From: JAVJQS01 sp040218815
GTDB lineage: Bacteria; Bacteroidota; Bacteroidia; Flavobacteriales_E; Vicingaceae
Direction: 5' to 3'
DNA length: 64,000 nt
Assembly (NCBI GenBank): GCA_040218815.1
Contig: JAVJQS010000015.1
Coordinates: 1-64,000 of the forward strand
Part shown: positions 56,258 to 64,000 of the stretch, in pieces
Layout: every line of letters begins with the position of its first letter
Numbering within the stretch: the stretch's first letter is position 1
Program-made: the position numbers and the translations under genes
Notes under the pieces: model-generated
Seen by the model: only the letters and a program-made list of their open reading frames with translations
The model's database searches: none
Told to the model about the DNA's origin: nothing

Positions 56258-56274
56258 GTCAATCAATATGCCAA
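56258..56274 (-). promoter_or_regulatory. Possible sigma-54-like promoter upstream of dnaK
   Basis: On the minus strand TTGGCATATTGATTGAC resembles the -24/-12 consensus TTGGCACG-N4-TTGC, with the TTGGCA part exact and the -12 part TTGA instead of TTGC. It lies about 50-65 nt before the dnaK ATG. No TANNTTTG element is seen in the region. Confidence 0.3.
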
Positions 56275-56348
56275 GTGGGATCATATGCCATTTTAGGCAA
56301 CTTTGTCATTGCATTGAGGCGAGAATTGCAATATCAGAGAAATTGCAG

Positions 56349-56361
56349 TGACAAAATGTCA
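56349..56361. promoter_or_regulatory. TGACA-AAA-TGTCA inverted repeat upstream of dnaK
   Basis: A perfect 5-bp-arm palindrome with further TGTCA copies at 56365-56369, 56304-56308 and 56257-56261. It lies about 140 nt upstream of the dnaK start and 75-100 nt upstream of the possible -24/-12 element, where an activator site would be expected. A regulator site is inferred only. Confidence 0.35.
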
Positions 56362-56379
56362 ATCTGTCATTTCTTAGAC

Positions 56380-57366
56380 TTATGGAAAGCTAAAGTTCCT
56401 AGTGTCTTTATATTCATTCACGATGTAGATGCGTGTATCATCATTTATTCTGCTTGGATATATCATACTCAAGCGTGATGCAAAAAGCCCATAACCATCA
56501 GTTATGTTGGTGAATTCCGGTCGAGTTTGTGCCAAACCATCAATAGGGCCATTTAATTCTCGATAAAAACTATAATCTTCATCTGCTGCAAAAATTTCAA
56601 TATCAAGATTATCTCTTGGGAAAATAACTTTTTTTGTCGGATTTACAGAAGCTGGAACTTGTGCTTCAATTGCTTTGAAAAATTGTAAACCATCAAAATT
56701 GAAAGGAAAAACTGTAAACGGCTCTAATGTTGAATTAGTAAACTTTGATAATGGAATTCTAACCGTTCTTTGAATGCTATCAGAACCGATGATTTCAGTA
56801 AACTTAAAATTCATCACAACTTCAAATTCTGCAACATTATTGCCCGTTTCAAAATCAAACCGGTATCGATCAATGGATCCATTGCGATCTACAAAAGGAA
56901 CTGCTAATCCAAAAAATGGCTTTTTAACATAAACTGTATCTATAATTGCTGTTTTTCCTGTAGAAATGGAACCATCTGGCTTTACTACTTGTAAGCGATA
57001 GCTTTTATTAGATTCAATATTTTGTTCTGTAAAATAAATGGTATTTCTTTCATTCGTAAAGGCCCCTGGTTTTTTAGGCAATTCAAGAGGGGAGAGAAAA
57101 ATCTCGCTTCCAGAAGTTTCTTCAATCAAACTTACCGTTAAACTGTCGTAAAAGAGTTGATTTGGGTCATTTGCTAAATCAATTGCACTTTTTTCATCAT
57201 CTAAGAAAGTCTTATTAATTTTTACAAATTGAGTATCAGCATTTTGATTTAGTAAGCCGTATATTACTGTAACTTCTTCAAATTCAGCATTTATCTTAAC
57301 TTCGTTGTCACAAGACCAAAAAGTGCTTACCAGTAATATGATAAGCAATTCAACTATTTTTTTCAT
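56380..57366 (-). CDS. DUF4249-like lipoprotein
   Basis: 328 residues. The hydrophobic start ends in STFWSC, a likely lipobox. The rest is beta-rich, with an early YGLLN...TQFVKINKTF strand, a middle IESNKSYRLQVVKPDG and a late NITDGYGLFASR. This is the layout of Bacteroidota lipoproteins of the DUF4249 type, but I am not sure of the family. The ATG at 57366 is preferred; a GTG two codons upstream could also serve. Function unknown. Confidence 0.72.
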   Translation of the reverse strand: MKKIVELLIILLVSTFWSCDNEVKINAEFEEVTVIYGLLNQNADTQFVKINKTFLDDEKSAIDLANDPNQLFYDSLTVSLIEETSGSEIFLSPLELPKKPGAFTNERNTIYFTEQNIESNKSYRLQVVKPDGSISTGKTAIIDTVYVKKPFFGLAVPFVDRNGSIDRYRFDFETGNNVAEFEVVMNFKFTEIIGSDSIQRTVRIPLSKFTNSTLEPFTVFPFNFDGLQFFKAIEAQVPASVNPTKKVIFPRDNLDIEIFAADEDYSFYRELNGPIDGLAQTRPEFTNITDGYGLFASRLSMIYPSRINDDTRIYIVNEYKDTRNFSFP

Positions 57367-57408
57367 GGGCACGAAATTAAGAATTAATCATCATCTGATT
57401 CAATTTTG

Positions 57409-57416
57409 TAGCTTTG
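57409..57416 (+). promoter_or_regulatory. -7 promoter element for panB
   Basis: TAGCTTTG matches TANNTTTG and lies 23 nt before the panB ATG; the -33 element is not clear. Confidence 0.42.
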
Positions 57417-57439
57417 TTCAGACACAGAAAACTTAAATT

Positions 57440-58261
57440 ATGTCTACTGCAAATAAAAGTGATGCAAAAAGGATTACCACTCACGTACTTCAAGAAATGA
57501 AGAATAATGGAGAGAAAATTTCTATGCTAACAGCATATGACTACTCTATGGCTAAAATAATAGATGCAGCAGGAATCGACATTATACTTGTAGGCGATTC
57601 TGCTTCGAATGTCATGGCTGGCCATGAAACAACCTTGCCCATTACTTTAGACCAAATGATTTATCACGCATCTTCTGTTGTTAGAGCTGTTAATCGCTGT
57701 TTGGTTGTTGTTGATTTGCCCTTTGGAGCTTATCAAGGAAATTCTAAGGAGGCTTTAACCTCTTCAATTAGAATCATGAAAGAATCTGGAGCGCATGCAG
57801 TAAAAATGGAAGGCGGACAAGAGGTGGTCGAATCTATTGAGCGAATATTATCTGCTGGAATTCCTGTGATGGGTCATTTAGGATTAACACCGCAATCTAT
57901 TTACAAATTTGGCACATATGTAGTTCGTGCAAAGGAGAAAGAAGAGGCAGCCCGACTAATTGAAGACGCCATTGCTTTAGAGGAAGCAGGCTGTTTTTCA
58001 ATCGTGTTGGAAAAAATTCCTGCTCAATTGGCTAAACAAGTAGCGGCAAAAGTAAAAATACCAGTAATTGGTATTGGTGCTGGAGGCGGAGTAGATGGGC
58101 AAGTGCTTGTTATGCATGACCTGTTGGGAATTACAAAAGAATTTAGTCCTCGCTTTTTAAGACGTTACAACGATTTATATGATAGTATCAAAGGTTCTGT
58201 AGAAAACTACATCAAAGATGTTAAATCTAAAGACTTTCCAAATGAAAAGGAACAGTATTAA
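57440..58261 (+). CDS. panB: 3-methyl-2-oxobutanoate hydroxymethyltransferase
   Basis: 273 residues. First enzyme of pantothenate synthesis, adding a hydroxymethyl group from 5,10-methylene-THF to ketoisovalerate. Motifs: TAYDYSMAKI, ILVGDSASNVMAGHETTLPI, KMEGGQ, MGHLGLTPQS and IGAGGGVDGQVLVMHDLLG. The 3' end overlaps the start of the next gene by 20 bp, so the TPR/PD40 protein is very likely in the same operon. Confidence 0.96.
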   Translation: MSTANKSDAKRITTHVLQEMKNNGEKISMLTAYDYSMAKIIDAAGIDIILVGDSASNVMAGHETTLPITLDQMIYHASSVVRAVNRCLVVVDLPFGAYQGNSKEALTSSIRIMKESGAHAVKMEGGQEVVESIERILSAGIPVMGHLGLTPQSIYKFGTYVVRAKEKEEAARLIEDAIALEEAGCFSIVLEKIPAQLAKQVAAKVKIPVIGIGAGGGVDGQVLVMHDLLGITKEFSPRFLRRYNDLYDSIKGSVENYIKDVKSKDFPNEKEQY

Positions 58262-59816
58262 TTTTCTTCATCTTACTTGCTGTTTTTTTCTGCTTCCAAG
58301 GGTTTCTGCGCAATACATCGAAGCATTTCCAATTTCGGCATCTAATGCTGATAAAATGTTGGAATTGAAAAATTATCAACAAGCTATTCGCCAGTTTTCT
58401 TCTCTATTAAATGAGGAGCCGAATAACATCGAATATAAGTTTAAGTTAGGAAAAAGTTATACCTACTCAAACATCGATAAGCAAAAGGGTCTTGAGATTT
58501 TGAAAAAGCTTTCCTCATCTGAAGAAGCACCAAAAGAAATAAAAAAAGAGTTAGCTATTGCTCATTTTAATAACTATGAATTTGAAGCTGCAGAAACCTT
58601 ATTTACATCTTACAAAGCTGAAGTAGATGATAATGATGAAAAGTTACTTGTAGATCAATGGCTAAAGAAATTGAAGTCTGCAAAGCAACTTTATGAAAAT
58701 CCACTGACTTTGAGTTTCGAGAATCTAGGTCGAGACGTAAATTCTAAAGCTCCCGATTACTTACCAGTATGTGAACCTGACGAGTCGAGTATTTATTTTA
58801 CTAGCAGACGAGTTGGAGTGCAAGGTAATTTATACGATTATGGAGGATACCGCACGGCAGATGTTTATCTATCGAAGCACAAAAGAAATAATTACTCTCG
58901 TGCGCGTTCAGTTGGAAGTCCAAACACTTATGGTAATGAACAAACTGCTGGCAGATCAGAAAATGGGGAATTTATTATTTACAATGTAAACAGTGAGGAT
59001 TACTTTAATGATTTATTCATGAGTGAAAAGGGTCGAAGATCTTTCATGCCACCTAAAGAGTTTGACAGTAAAGAAGTAAATCTAAAATCAAACGAAATGG
59101 GTGCTAGCCTTAGTAATGATGGAACTGTAATGTATTTTTGCAGCGATCGAGAAGGAGGCCTTGGGGGATTTGATATTTATATGGTAAAGCGTTTACCGAC
59201 AGGAGTTTGGGGTGAACCAAAAAATATTGGTCCACCTATTAATACATCAGCAAATGAGCAGTACCCTATGCTAGAGGATAATGGAAACACGCTATATTTT
59301 AGTTCGAATGGTCATCCGGGGATGGGCGAAATGGACCTCTTTAAGTCACTTTTATTAGAAGAAGACAACTGGTCTACACCACTAAACCTCGGCTATCCTG
59401 TTAATACTACCGCTAATGATTTAAATATTTCATTCGCTAGTAATAAACGCTACGCATATATTGCCGCTAATCGGGATGACAGTTTTGGTGACTTGGATAT
59501 TTACCGCATTACATTCGAAAACACTAAAGACATCTTTACCTTGTTAAAGGGTATAGTTTTAGGTACAGACTCAGTAATTGTGAATGAAGAAATGATGGTT
59601 GAAATCTATGACTTAAGTGACAATAGTTTATACGGTACTTATCTCGTAAGTGAAAAGTCTGGGAAATACAGTGCCATTTTACCAGCAGGTTATTTTCGTG
59701 TTGAAGTGGTTGGTGTTCAAGATCACAATGATTATATGGAAGAAATAAAATTGCTTGGAAAAAATGATTTTCAAGAAGAAAAAGAATTGAACATTGTGCT
59801 TCAAAAAACTAATTAG
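58242..59816 (+). CDS. Secreted TPR and PD40-repeat protein lacking an OmpA domain
   Basis: 524 residues from the ATG at 58242, chosen because a signal peptide (about 1-24, ending RVSAQ) follows directly; an upstream ATG would hide it. TPR helices (about 35-170) are followed by beta-propeller PD40 motifs (about 180-420) such as MGASLSNDGTVMYFCSDREGG and GNTLYFSSNGHPGMG in two blocks. A short carboxypeptidase-regulatory-like segment ends it. It is like the PorE-like protein at 2.3-4.3 kb but without the OmpA domain and without a lipobox. Overlaps panB by 20 bp. Confidence 0.85.
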   Translation: MKRNSINFLHLTCCFFLLPRVSAQYIEAFPISASNADKMLELKNYQQAIRQFSSLLNEEPNNIEYKFKLGKSYTYSNIDKQKGLEILKKLSSSEEAPKEIKKELAIAHFNNYEFEAAETLFTSYKAEVDDNDEKLLVDQWLKKLKSAKQLYENPLTLSFENLGRDVNSKAPDYLPVCEPDESSIYFTSRRVGVQGNLYDYGGYRTADVYLSKHKRNNYSRARSVGSPNTYGNEQTAGRSENGEFIIYNVNSEDYFNDLFMSEKGRRSFMPPKEFDSKEVNLKSNEMGASLSNDGTVMYFCSDREGGLGGFDIYMVKRLPTGVWGEPKNIGPPINTSANEQYPMLEDNGNTLYFSSNGHPGMGEMDLFKSLLLEEDNWSTPLNLGYPVNTTANDLNISFASNKRYAYIAANRDDSFGDLDIYRITFENTKDIFTLLKGIVLGTDSVIVNEEMMVEIYDLSDNSLYGTYLVSEKSGKYSAILPAGYFRVEVVGVQDHNDYMEEIKLLGKNDFQEEKELNIVLQKTN

Positions 59817-59822
59817 AACCCC

Positions 59823-60527
59823 TTGAACATTAAACTAGACGTTATTTTCGAAGATAACCATTTAATTGCTGTAAATAAGCCATCAGGATTGCTGGTGCAA
59901 GGTGATAAAACAGGTGATACTCCCTTAGTTGATTTGGTAAAAGCCTACTTGGTGGAGAAATATCAAAAGAGTGGAGAAGCCTATCTGGGTTTACCTCATA
60001 GGATTGACAGACCAACTAGTGGCTTAGTTATTATGGCTAAAACATCTAAGGCCTTAGCTCGAATGAACAAGTTGTTTCAAGAAAAAAAAATAATGAAGAC
60101 CTATTGGGCCATGGTTAAGAATATTCCTCCAAAAAATGAGGATACTATAGTCCATTGGCTATTGAGGAACCCAAAACAGAATAAGTCTGTATCCCATCAG
60201 AAGGAAATTACGGGATCAAAAAAGGCGGAATTAAGTTATAAACTATTAACCAGCTTAGACAATTATCATCTGTTGGAGATTTATCCAAAGACCGGCCGAC
60301 ACCATCAAATACGAAGTCAGCTAAGTGCAATTGGCTGTCCAATAAAGGGTGATTTAAAGTATGGTTTTGATCGAAGTAATAAAGATGCCTCAATTCACTT
60401 ACATGCCCGTTCAATCACTTTTATACATCCAGTTCAAAAGGAAGAGGTCACCATTATTGCGAAAGCACCCACAAAAGACGTTGTTTGGAAAAGTGCAGTA
60501 ATGAAATTGAATAATCAATTGAAATAA
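59823..60527 (+). CDS. RluA-family 23S rRNA/tRNA pseudouridine synthase
   Basis: 234 residues. The pseudouridine synthase domain begins at once (FEDNHLIAVNKPSGLLV) with the catalytic Asp in HRIDRPTSGLVIM and RHHQIRSQL later. There is no S4 RNA-binding domain, so it is a short RluA-type enzyme, perhaps like RluD/TruC homologues without S4. The only available start is the TTG at 59823, because a stop (TAG, 59814) is in frame just upstream and the domain already begins. The stop abuts the convergent arfB stop (TAATTA). Confidence 0.88.
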   Translation: MNIKLDVIFEDNHLIAVNKPSGLLVQGDKTGDTPLVDLVKAYLVEKYQKSGEAYLGLPHRIDRPTSGLVIMAKTSKALARMNKLFQEKKIMKTYWAMVKNIPPKNEDTIVHWLLRNPKQNKSVSHQKEITGSKKAELSYKLLTSLDNYHLLEIYPKTGRHHQIRSQLSAIGCPIKGDLKYGFDRSNKDASIHLHARSITFIHPVQKEEVTIIAKAPTKDVVWKSAVMKLNNQLK

Positions 60528-60935
60528 TTAAAGGAAATCTTTCTTTCTGTTTTCCTTTTTTTCGGCTGTTCTTTTTTTAGCTTTCAGCCGTTTTCTAATT
60601 GCTGCCTTTGTCGGTTTGGTAGCCTTTCGTTTTTTCTTTTTTTCAAGTCCTTTAGAGATGAGCTTTAATAATTTATTTTGAGCAGTTTTTTTATTTTGGA
60701 GCTGACTTCTCCCCGTTTCAACATCAATTTGTAAAACTCCATCTTTGGATAGCTGAATAGCTAAAGATTCCTTTAATTGTCTTTTCTCAAACTCATTTAG
60801 AACTTCTGACTTTTCTACATTAAAGAACAGGCTGACTCTACTTTCTGTTTTATTTACATGCTGTCCGCCTTTGCCACTGCTTCTACTAGCTTTATATGTG
60901 CATTCAGAAAGTATAGCCTCTTTTGAAAAATTCAT
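60528..60935 (-). CDS. arfB: ArfB/ICT1-type peptidyl-tRNA hydrolase (class I release-factor-like)
   Basis: 135 residues. The GGQ motif of release factors is in SSGKGGQHVNKTESRVSLF. A lysine/arginine-rich C-terminal tail (KKRKATKPTKAAIRKRLKA) reaches into the mRNA channel of stalled ribosomes. It rescues ribosomes on non-stop mRNA. The Met at 60935 starts the conserved region; an upstream ATG at 60962 is less likely. Convergent with the pseudouridine synthase gene, stops touching. Confidence 0.9.
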   Translation of the reverse strand: MNFSKEAILSECTYKASRSSGKGGQHVNKTESRVSLFFNVEKSEVLNEFEKRQLKESLAIQLSKDGVLQIDVETGRSQLQNKKTAQNKLLKLISKGLEKKKKRKATKPTKAAIRKRLKAKKRTAEKKENRKKDFL

Positions 60936-60980
60936 GCAGTTAATTATTGCAAAGGCAAGCATAAATTTCGGAAAGTACTT

Positions 60981-60988
60981 TATCTTTG
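60981..60988 (+). promoter_or_regulatory. -7 promoter element for the sixA operon
   Basis: TATCTTTG matches TANNTTTG, 25 nt before the ATG at 61014. It sits in the 78-bp gap to the divergent arfB gene. Confidence 0.42.
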
Positions 60989-61013
60989 CCTTTGAAACTA
61001 TAAATTTAGAATT

Positions 61014-61484
61014 ATGTCAGCAGAAATCGATAAACTTGATGAGAAAGATAGAGAAATCTTATTAAGAGCTCCTGCAATAGTTGCGTTGTTAGCAGCCATT
61101 TCAGACGATGGGGAAGTTAGTAAAAGTGAAAAATCGGAATCAGTAAAGTTGGCTCATTTGAGAACCTATACTTCACAAGAAATTTTACATAATTTCTACA
61201 AGGAAGTAGATAAAGTTTTCGAAGTATATTTTGATGAAGAAGCAGCTAAAATGCCGGAGGGGAAAGAGGAGAGAGAAAAGTACCTAGAAGGAAGGTTGAC
61301 AGATTTGAATGAAGTATTACCCAAGCTGAATAAAATCTATGCCAATGAGTTGGTGATAAGTTTAAAATCTTTTGCACGCCACGTTTTTAAATCAAATGCT
61401 GGTTATTTAGAATTTTTTGTGCTTCCAATTTTCTTAAACAAAATTGATTTTGACACTTTTAATCCAAAGATTGGAGGTAGATGA
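61014..61484 (+). CDS. Conserved helical protein, TerB-like impression
   Basis: 156 residues, no signal peptide, all-helical. An AAISDDGEVSKSEKSE segment near residue 32 resembles the metal-binding turn of TerB-type proteins, but I cannot assign it firmly. A charged middle (EEREKYLEGR) follows. It overlaps the start of the sixA-like gene by 4 bp (61481-61484), so the pair is likely one operon. Function unknown. Confidence 0.65.
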   Translation: MSAEIDKLDEKDREILLRAPAIVALLAAISDDGEVSKSEKSESVKLAHLRTYTSQEILHNFYKEVDKVFEVYFDEEAAKMPEGKEEREKYLEGRLTDLNEVLPKLNKIYANELVISLKSFARHVFKSNAGYLEFFVLPIFLNKIDFDTFNPKIGGR

Positions 61485-61975
61485 AAGAGCTCTATATTAT
61501 TAGACATGCGAAATCTAGTTGGGATGATGATAGCCTAAGTGATTACGATCGGCCGCTCAATGAGAGAGGGAAAAATGATGCCCCTTTGATGGGCAAAGTA
61601 ATTAGAGAAAATGGTTTTCTGCCGGACCTTATTATTAGCAGCTCAGCAAATAGAGCTATATCAACTGCCAAAGCAATTGCTCAAGAAGTTGAATTTCCTA
61701 CCGATAAAATAGTAGAAGAACGGAAGATTTATGAGTCTAGCACTGATAAAGTGATTGAAATTATCAATAAAATTAATGATCAATTTAATCGTGTCTTTAT
61801 AGTAGGTCACAATCCGACATTTACACATTTAATTGAGGCTCTTGGTGGAGAGTATATTGGACATTTGCCAACTTGCGGTTTGGCAGCAATACGATTTGAA
61901 GTAGCGAGTTGGCAAATGATTACCGCTGATAGTGGCACTCAGTTCTATTTTGATTTTCCAAAACGTCACAAGTGA
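61481..61975 (+). CDS. SixA-like histidine phosphatase family protein
   Basis: 164 residues. Histidine phosphatase superfamily with the RHG-type start LYIIRHAKSSWDD (catalytic His) and the second His in FIVGHNPTFTHLIE. SixA removes phosphate from phosphohistidine on phosphorelay proteins, but many short members have other targets. Coupled to the upstream helical gene by ATGA. Monocistronic pair, convergent with ilvE. Confidence 0.88.
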   Translation: MKELYIIRHAKSSWDDDSLSDYDRPLNERGKNDAPLMGKVIRENGFLPDLIISSSANRAISTAKAIAQEVEFPTDKIVEERKIYESSTDKVIEIINKINDQFNRVFIVGHNPTFTHLIEALGGEYIGHLPTCGLAAIRFEVASWQMITADSGTQFYFDFPKRHK

Positions 61976-62032
61976 TTGTCCAACTAATTTTAGCTAGTAG
62001 AAGGCAATCTCTAACAATTCGATGATCAGATT

Positions 62033-63100
62033 TTAAACTTCTACGGTCCAGCCAAATTCATCGCTTATATCGCCGCGCTTAACACTTTCTAAATAGTCTT
62101 TCGCTTTATTGGCAAACTTCCAATCTTTAAAATCACTTAAACCATAATCTTTTTCTTCAAAACCGACATTTTTTATCGGTGCAATGGTTGCTGCGGTTCC
62201 AACACCAAAAGCTTCGTCAATTTTACCTGCCTTTAAACCACCTATTAGTTCAGCTACTTCAATGCTCCTTTCTTCAACATTCATTCCCCAGTGTTTTGCC
62301 AAGTGCAAAATACTATCTCTGGTGATTCCTGGTAGAATAGTTCCTGAAAGAGCCGGTGTGATTAGGGTATTGTTAATTACTAGCATCAAATTCATTGTGC
62401 CAGACTCTTCAATATATTTATGCTCTTTGGCATCGGTCCAAATTAACTGGTCATATCCTTGCTTCTTTGCTATTTGGGCAGGGTAGAGCGAGGCTGCATA
62501 ATTTGCAGCTGCCTTAGCTGCGCCAATTCCACCCATTGCAGCGCGGGAGTAGTTACTTTCAATTTTTACACTTACAGCACCTGAATAATAATTAGAAGTG
62601 GGTGAAGTAATGACCATAAACTTATATCTTTCGCTTGGTTTAACACCTAAAAATTCATCGTCTGCGATTAAAAAAGGACGGATATACATTGATTGTCCAT
62701 CCCCTTCAGGAATCCAGGCTTCATCTAAACGAACTAATTCTTTAATTCCATCTAAGAAAAACGAATCAGGGACTTTAGGCATGCACATACGCTCAGCAGA
62801 GTGATTGAGTCGTGCAAAATTCTGCTCTGGACGAAATAAAAGTATTCTTCCATCTTTAGTCTTATTCGCTTTAAGTCCCTCAAAAATTGCCTGTCCGTAG
62901 TGAAAAACACAGGCGGCAGGTGAAAAACTCAAGTGCTGGAAAGGAATGATTTTCGCATCGCCCCATTGACCATGATCATACTCTGCAATAAACATGTGAT
63001 CAGAGAATTCTTTTCCAAACCTCAAGTTATTGAAATCTATGCTTGGCAATCTTGAGTTGCTGATTTTTTCTATTTTAAAATGAGTTTGGAGATCGTTCAT
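62033..63100 (-). CDS. ilvE: Branched-chain amino acid aminotransferase
   Basis: 355 residues, fold-type IV PLP enzyme, group II BCAT. HYGQAIFEGLKAN, FRPEQNFARLNHSAERM, RPFLIADD and the PLP Lys in GGIGAAKAAANYA are seen, followed by EESGTMN. It transfers amino groups between branched-chain keto acids and glutamate in the cytoplasm. The gene stands alone with a -7 promoter element. Confidence 0.93.
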   Translation of the reverse strand: MNDLQTHFKIEKISNSRLPSIDFNNLRFGKEFSDHMFIAEYDHGQWGDAKIIPFQHLSFSPAACVFHYGQAIFEGLKANKTKDGRILLFRPEQNFARLNHSAERMCMPKVPDSFFLDGIKELVRLDEAWIPEGDGQSMYIRPFLIADDEFLGVKPSERYKFMVITSPTSNYYSGAVSVKIESNYSRAAMGGIGAAKAAANYAASLYPAQIAKKQGYDQLIWTDAKEHKYIEESGTMNLMLVINNTLITPALSGTILPGITRDSILHLAKHWGMNVEERSIEVAELIGGLKAGKIDEAFGVGTAATIAPIKNVGFEEKDYGLSDFKDWKFANKAKDYLESVKRGDISDEFGWTVEV

Positions 63101-63119
63101 GTGTAAACTATTAATGCTG

Positions 63120-63127
63120 CAAATTTA
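63120..63127 (-). promoter_or_regulatory. -7 promoter element for ilvE
   Basis: TAAATTTG on the minus strand matches TANNTTTG, 19 nt before the ATG. Confidence 0.42.
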
Positions 63128-63237
63128 ATGATAAGAATAAGCTAAAAAAAAAATTAAAACTGCTGAATTTGGAAATTTAATTTCTGTTATTAATTTTAAT
63201 GGTCAATTTAAGTAGAAGTTTTGGATATTAATCGGAA

Positions 63238-63870
63238 ATGGATAATAATTCAACAAAATTTAACTCATCTAATGGCCAAAGTAAACGCGTTTTTGAAAAT
63301 GGAATCCTGCATTTTTTAAGCAAAAATCATATCGCAATTCCCTTATGTATTTTTTTTGGAGGAGGATTTTCATTGCCTTCAATATGTGTTTTTTACTTTG
63401 GCTTAAGTATTTTATTATCAGTTAGTTGTTTTTTGTCTGGCCTTCTTTTATTTACCCTTTTTGAATATTTAATTCATCGATACCTTTATCACTTTCCAAC
63501 AGTATATAAAGAAGGACATATCCCTTACATATTGCATGGTATTCATCATAAATACCCAAGAGACAAGAAACGTTTAGTGATGCCTCCGCTATTAAGTGTG
63601 TTGCTAGCGACTATTATTTTAGCCATAAATTATTGGCTATTCGGCTTTATTGGAATTGCATTTACAGGTGGATTTTTAGTTGGATATGCAAGCTACTTAA
63701 GCATTCATTATGCTGTGCATGCCTTTAAGCCCCCAACTAATTTTTTAAAAACTTTATGGATTAATCACAACATTCATCACCATTTAGATGATTCTAAGGC
63801 TTTTGGTGTTTCTTCACCTTTTTGGGATTATGTTTTTGGAACAGTGCCAACTAACAATAAAAAGTCTTAG
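63238..63870 (+). CDS. Fatty acid hydroxylase/sterol desaturase-family membrane protein
   Basis: 210 residues with about four helices. Histidine clusters for a di-iron site are present in order: HRYLYH (about 81-86), HGIHHKYP (about 101-108), HYAVH and HNIHHH near 181. This is the layout of FA2H-type fatty acid 2-hydroxylases. A 2-hydroxylase for sphingolipid or ornithine-lipid fatty acids is plausible in Bacteroidota but inferred. The stop interlocks with that of the convergent nitroreductase gene (TTAG at 63867-63870). Confidence 0.88.
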   Translation: MDNNSTKFNSSNGQSKRVFENGILHFLSKNHIAIPLCIFFGGGFSLPSICVFYFGLSILLSVSCFLSGLLLFTLFEYLIHRYLYHFPTVYKEGHIPYILHGIHHKYPRDKKRLVMPPLLSVLLATIILAINYWLFGFIGIAFTGGFLVGYASYLSIHYAVHAFKPPTNFLKTLWINHNIHHHLDDSKAFGVSSPFWDYVFGTVPTNNKKS

Positions 63871-64000
63871 AAAGCAGATTCATCCCATTTCTCGTGGAAA
63901 ACGAATTCGTTTAAATCTTTTCTATCACTGGGGCCATTTTCTTGTTTTGCTATGTCCTCAGGAAGTTGGTTTTTATCTCCTTGGTATCCAATAGCTAGCA
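63867..64000 (-). CDS. Nitroreductase family protein, C-terminal end only
   Basis: Reading the minus strand from the window edge gives 43 residues to a TAA at 63867-63869: IGYQGDKNQLPED, then GPSDRKDLNEFVF and ending in KWDESAF. The GYQGD-x-x-x-LPE and R-x-x-L-x-E-F-V-F pattern is typical of the C-terminus of nitroreductase-family FMN enzymes. The rest of the gene is beyond the right edge. Fragment too short for a substrate call. Confidence 0.7.
   Translation of the reverse strand, partial: LAIGYQGDKNQLPEDIAKQENGPSDRKDLNEFVFHEKWDESAF

Noticed and set aside
1..64000. tRNA or rRNA genes
   Set aside because: I looked for T-loop and anticodon-stem patterns in the gaps and found none that fold plausibly; a covariance search could still find one.

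Overview
The window is a 64-kb piece of an AT-rich chromosome from a member of the Bacteroidota, most likely a free-living, possibly marine, Flavobacteriia- or Cytophagia-type bacterium. The evidence is the type IX secretion system (T9SS) signature: two proteins ending in gliding-motility type B sorting domains, two ending in type A sorting domains, a PorP/SprF-like protein and a PorE-like OmpA lipoprotein. Bacteroidota-style promoter elements (TANNTTTG) lie 12-28 nt upstream of many starts, and several families found mainly in this phylum are present (DUF983, head-GIN/DUF2807, DUF4249-like). I see no rRNA, tRNA, insertion sequence, prophage or CRISPR array. Most of the window looks like ordinary, tightly packed core chromosome.

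Layout. 1-4.9 kb: 3' end of a secreted repeat protein, then queE and a PorE-like OmpA lipoprotein. 5-9.8 kb: a 1199-residue secreted subtilase with MAM and sorting domains, then two rhodaneses and a DUF983 protein. 10-13.3 kb: an operon of an LpxH-like phosphoesterase, a MurG-like glycosyltransferase and a GH1 glycosidase. 13.3-17.4 kb: a small secreted protein, PhoH2-type PIN-ATPase, waaA and an outer-membrane barrel protein. 17.6-25.8 kb: an eight-gene sugar-nucleotide cassette (aminotransferase, two UDP-sugar dehydrogenases, UXS-like decarboxylase, WbpD-like acetyltransferase, rfbB, TviC-like epimerase, CpsB phosphatase). 25.8-30.6 kb: murB, a patatin/Omp85-like protein, and a cystathionine beta-synthase-like enzyme. 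30.6-31.1 kb: a small secreted-protein gene that appears frameshifted. 31.2-36 kb: a T9SS-secreted cyclophilin, a LolE-like permease, NamZ, a head-GIN lipoprotein and a small secreted protein. 36-42.8 kb: an SprF-like/SprB-like pair, the large partner having 11 SprB repeats. 43-49.6 kb: SDR, uppP, aminotransferase, maf, UbiA-type prenyltransferase, M61 peptidase. 50.4-54.1 kb: surE, a small membrane protein, a heptanucleotide tandem repeat array, lpxB and a SpoIID-domain protein. 54.3-64 kb: dnaK, panB, a TPR/PD40 protein, pseudouridine synthase, arfB, sixA-like, ilvE, a fatty-acid hydroxylase and the 3' end of a nitroreductase that runs off the right edge.

The main theme is building the envelope and surface: lipid A (lpxB, waaA, LpxH-like), peptidoglycan (murB, uppP, NamZ, SpoIID), surface polysaccharide precursors, lipoprotein export and T9SS cargo. 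No clear new defence or mobile system is visible. The observations most worth following are the phosphoesterase-glycosyltransferase-GH1 operon with an altered nucleophile motif, the heptamer array beside lpxB, the frameshifted small secreted gene, the archaeal-lipid-type UbiA enzyme, the possible sigma-54-like dnaK promoter, and four convergent gene pairs whose stop codons interlock or abut.
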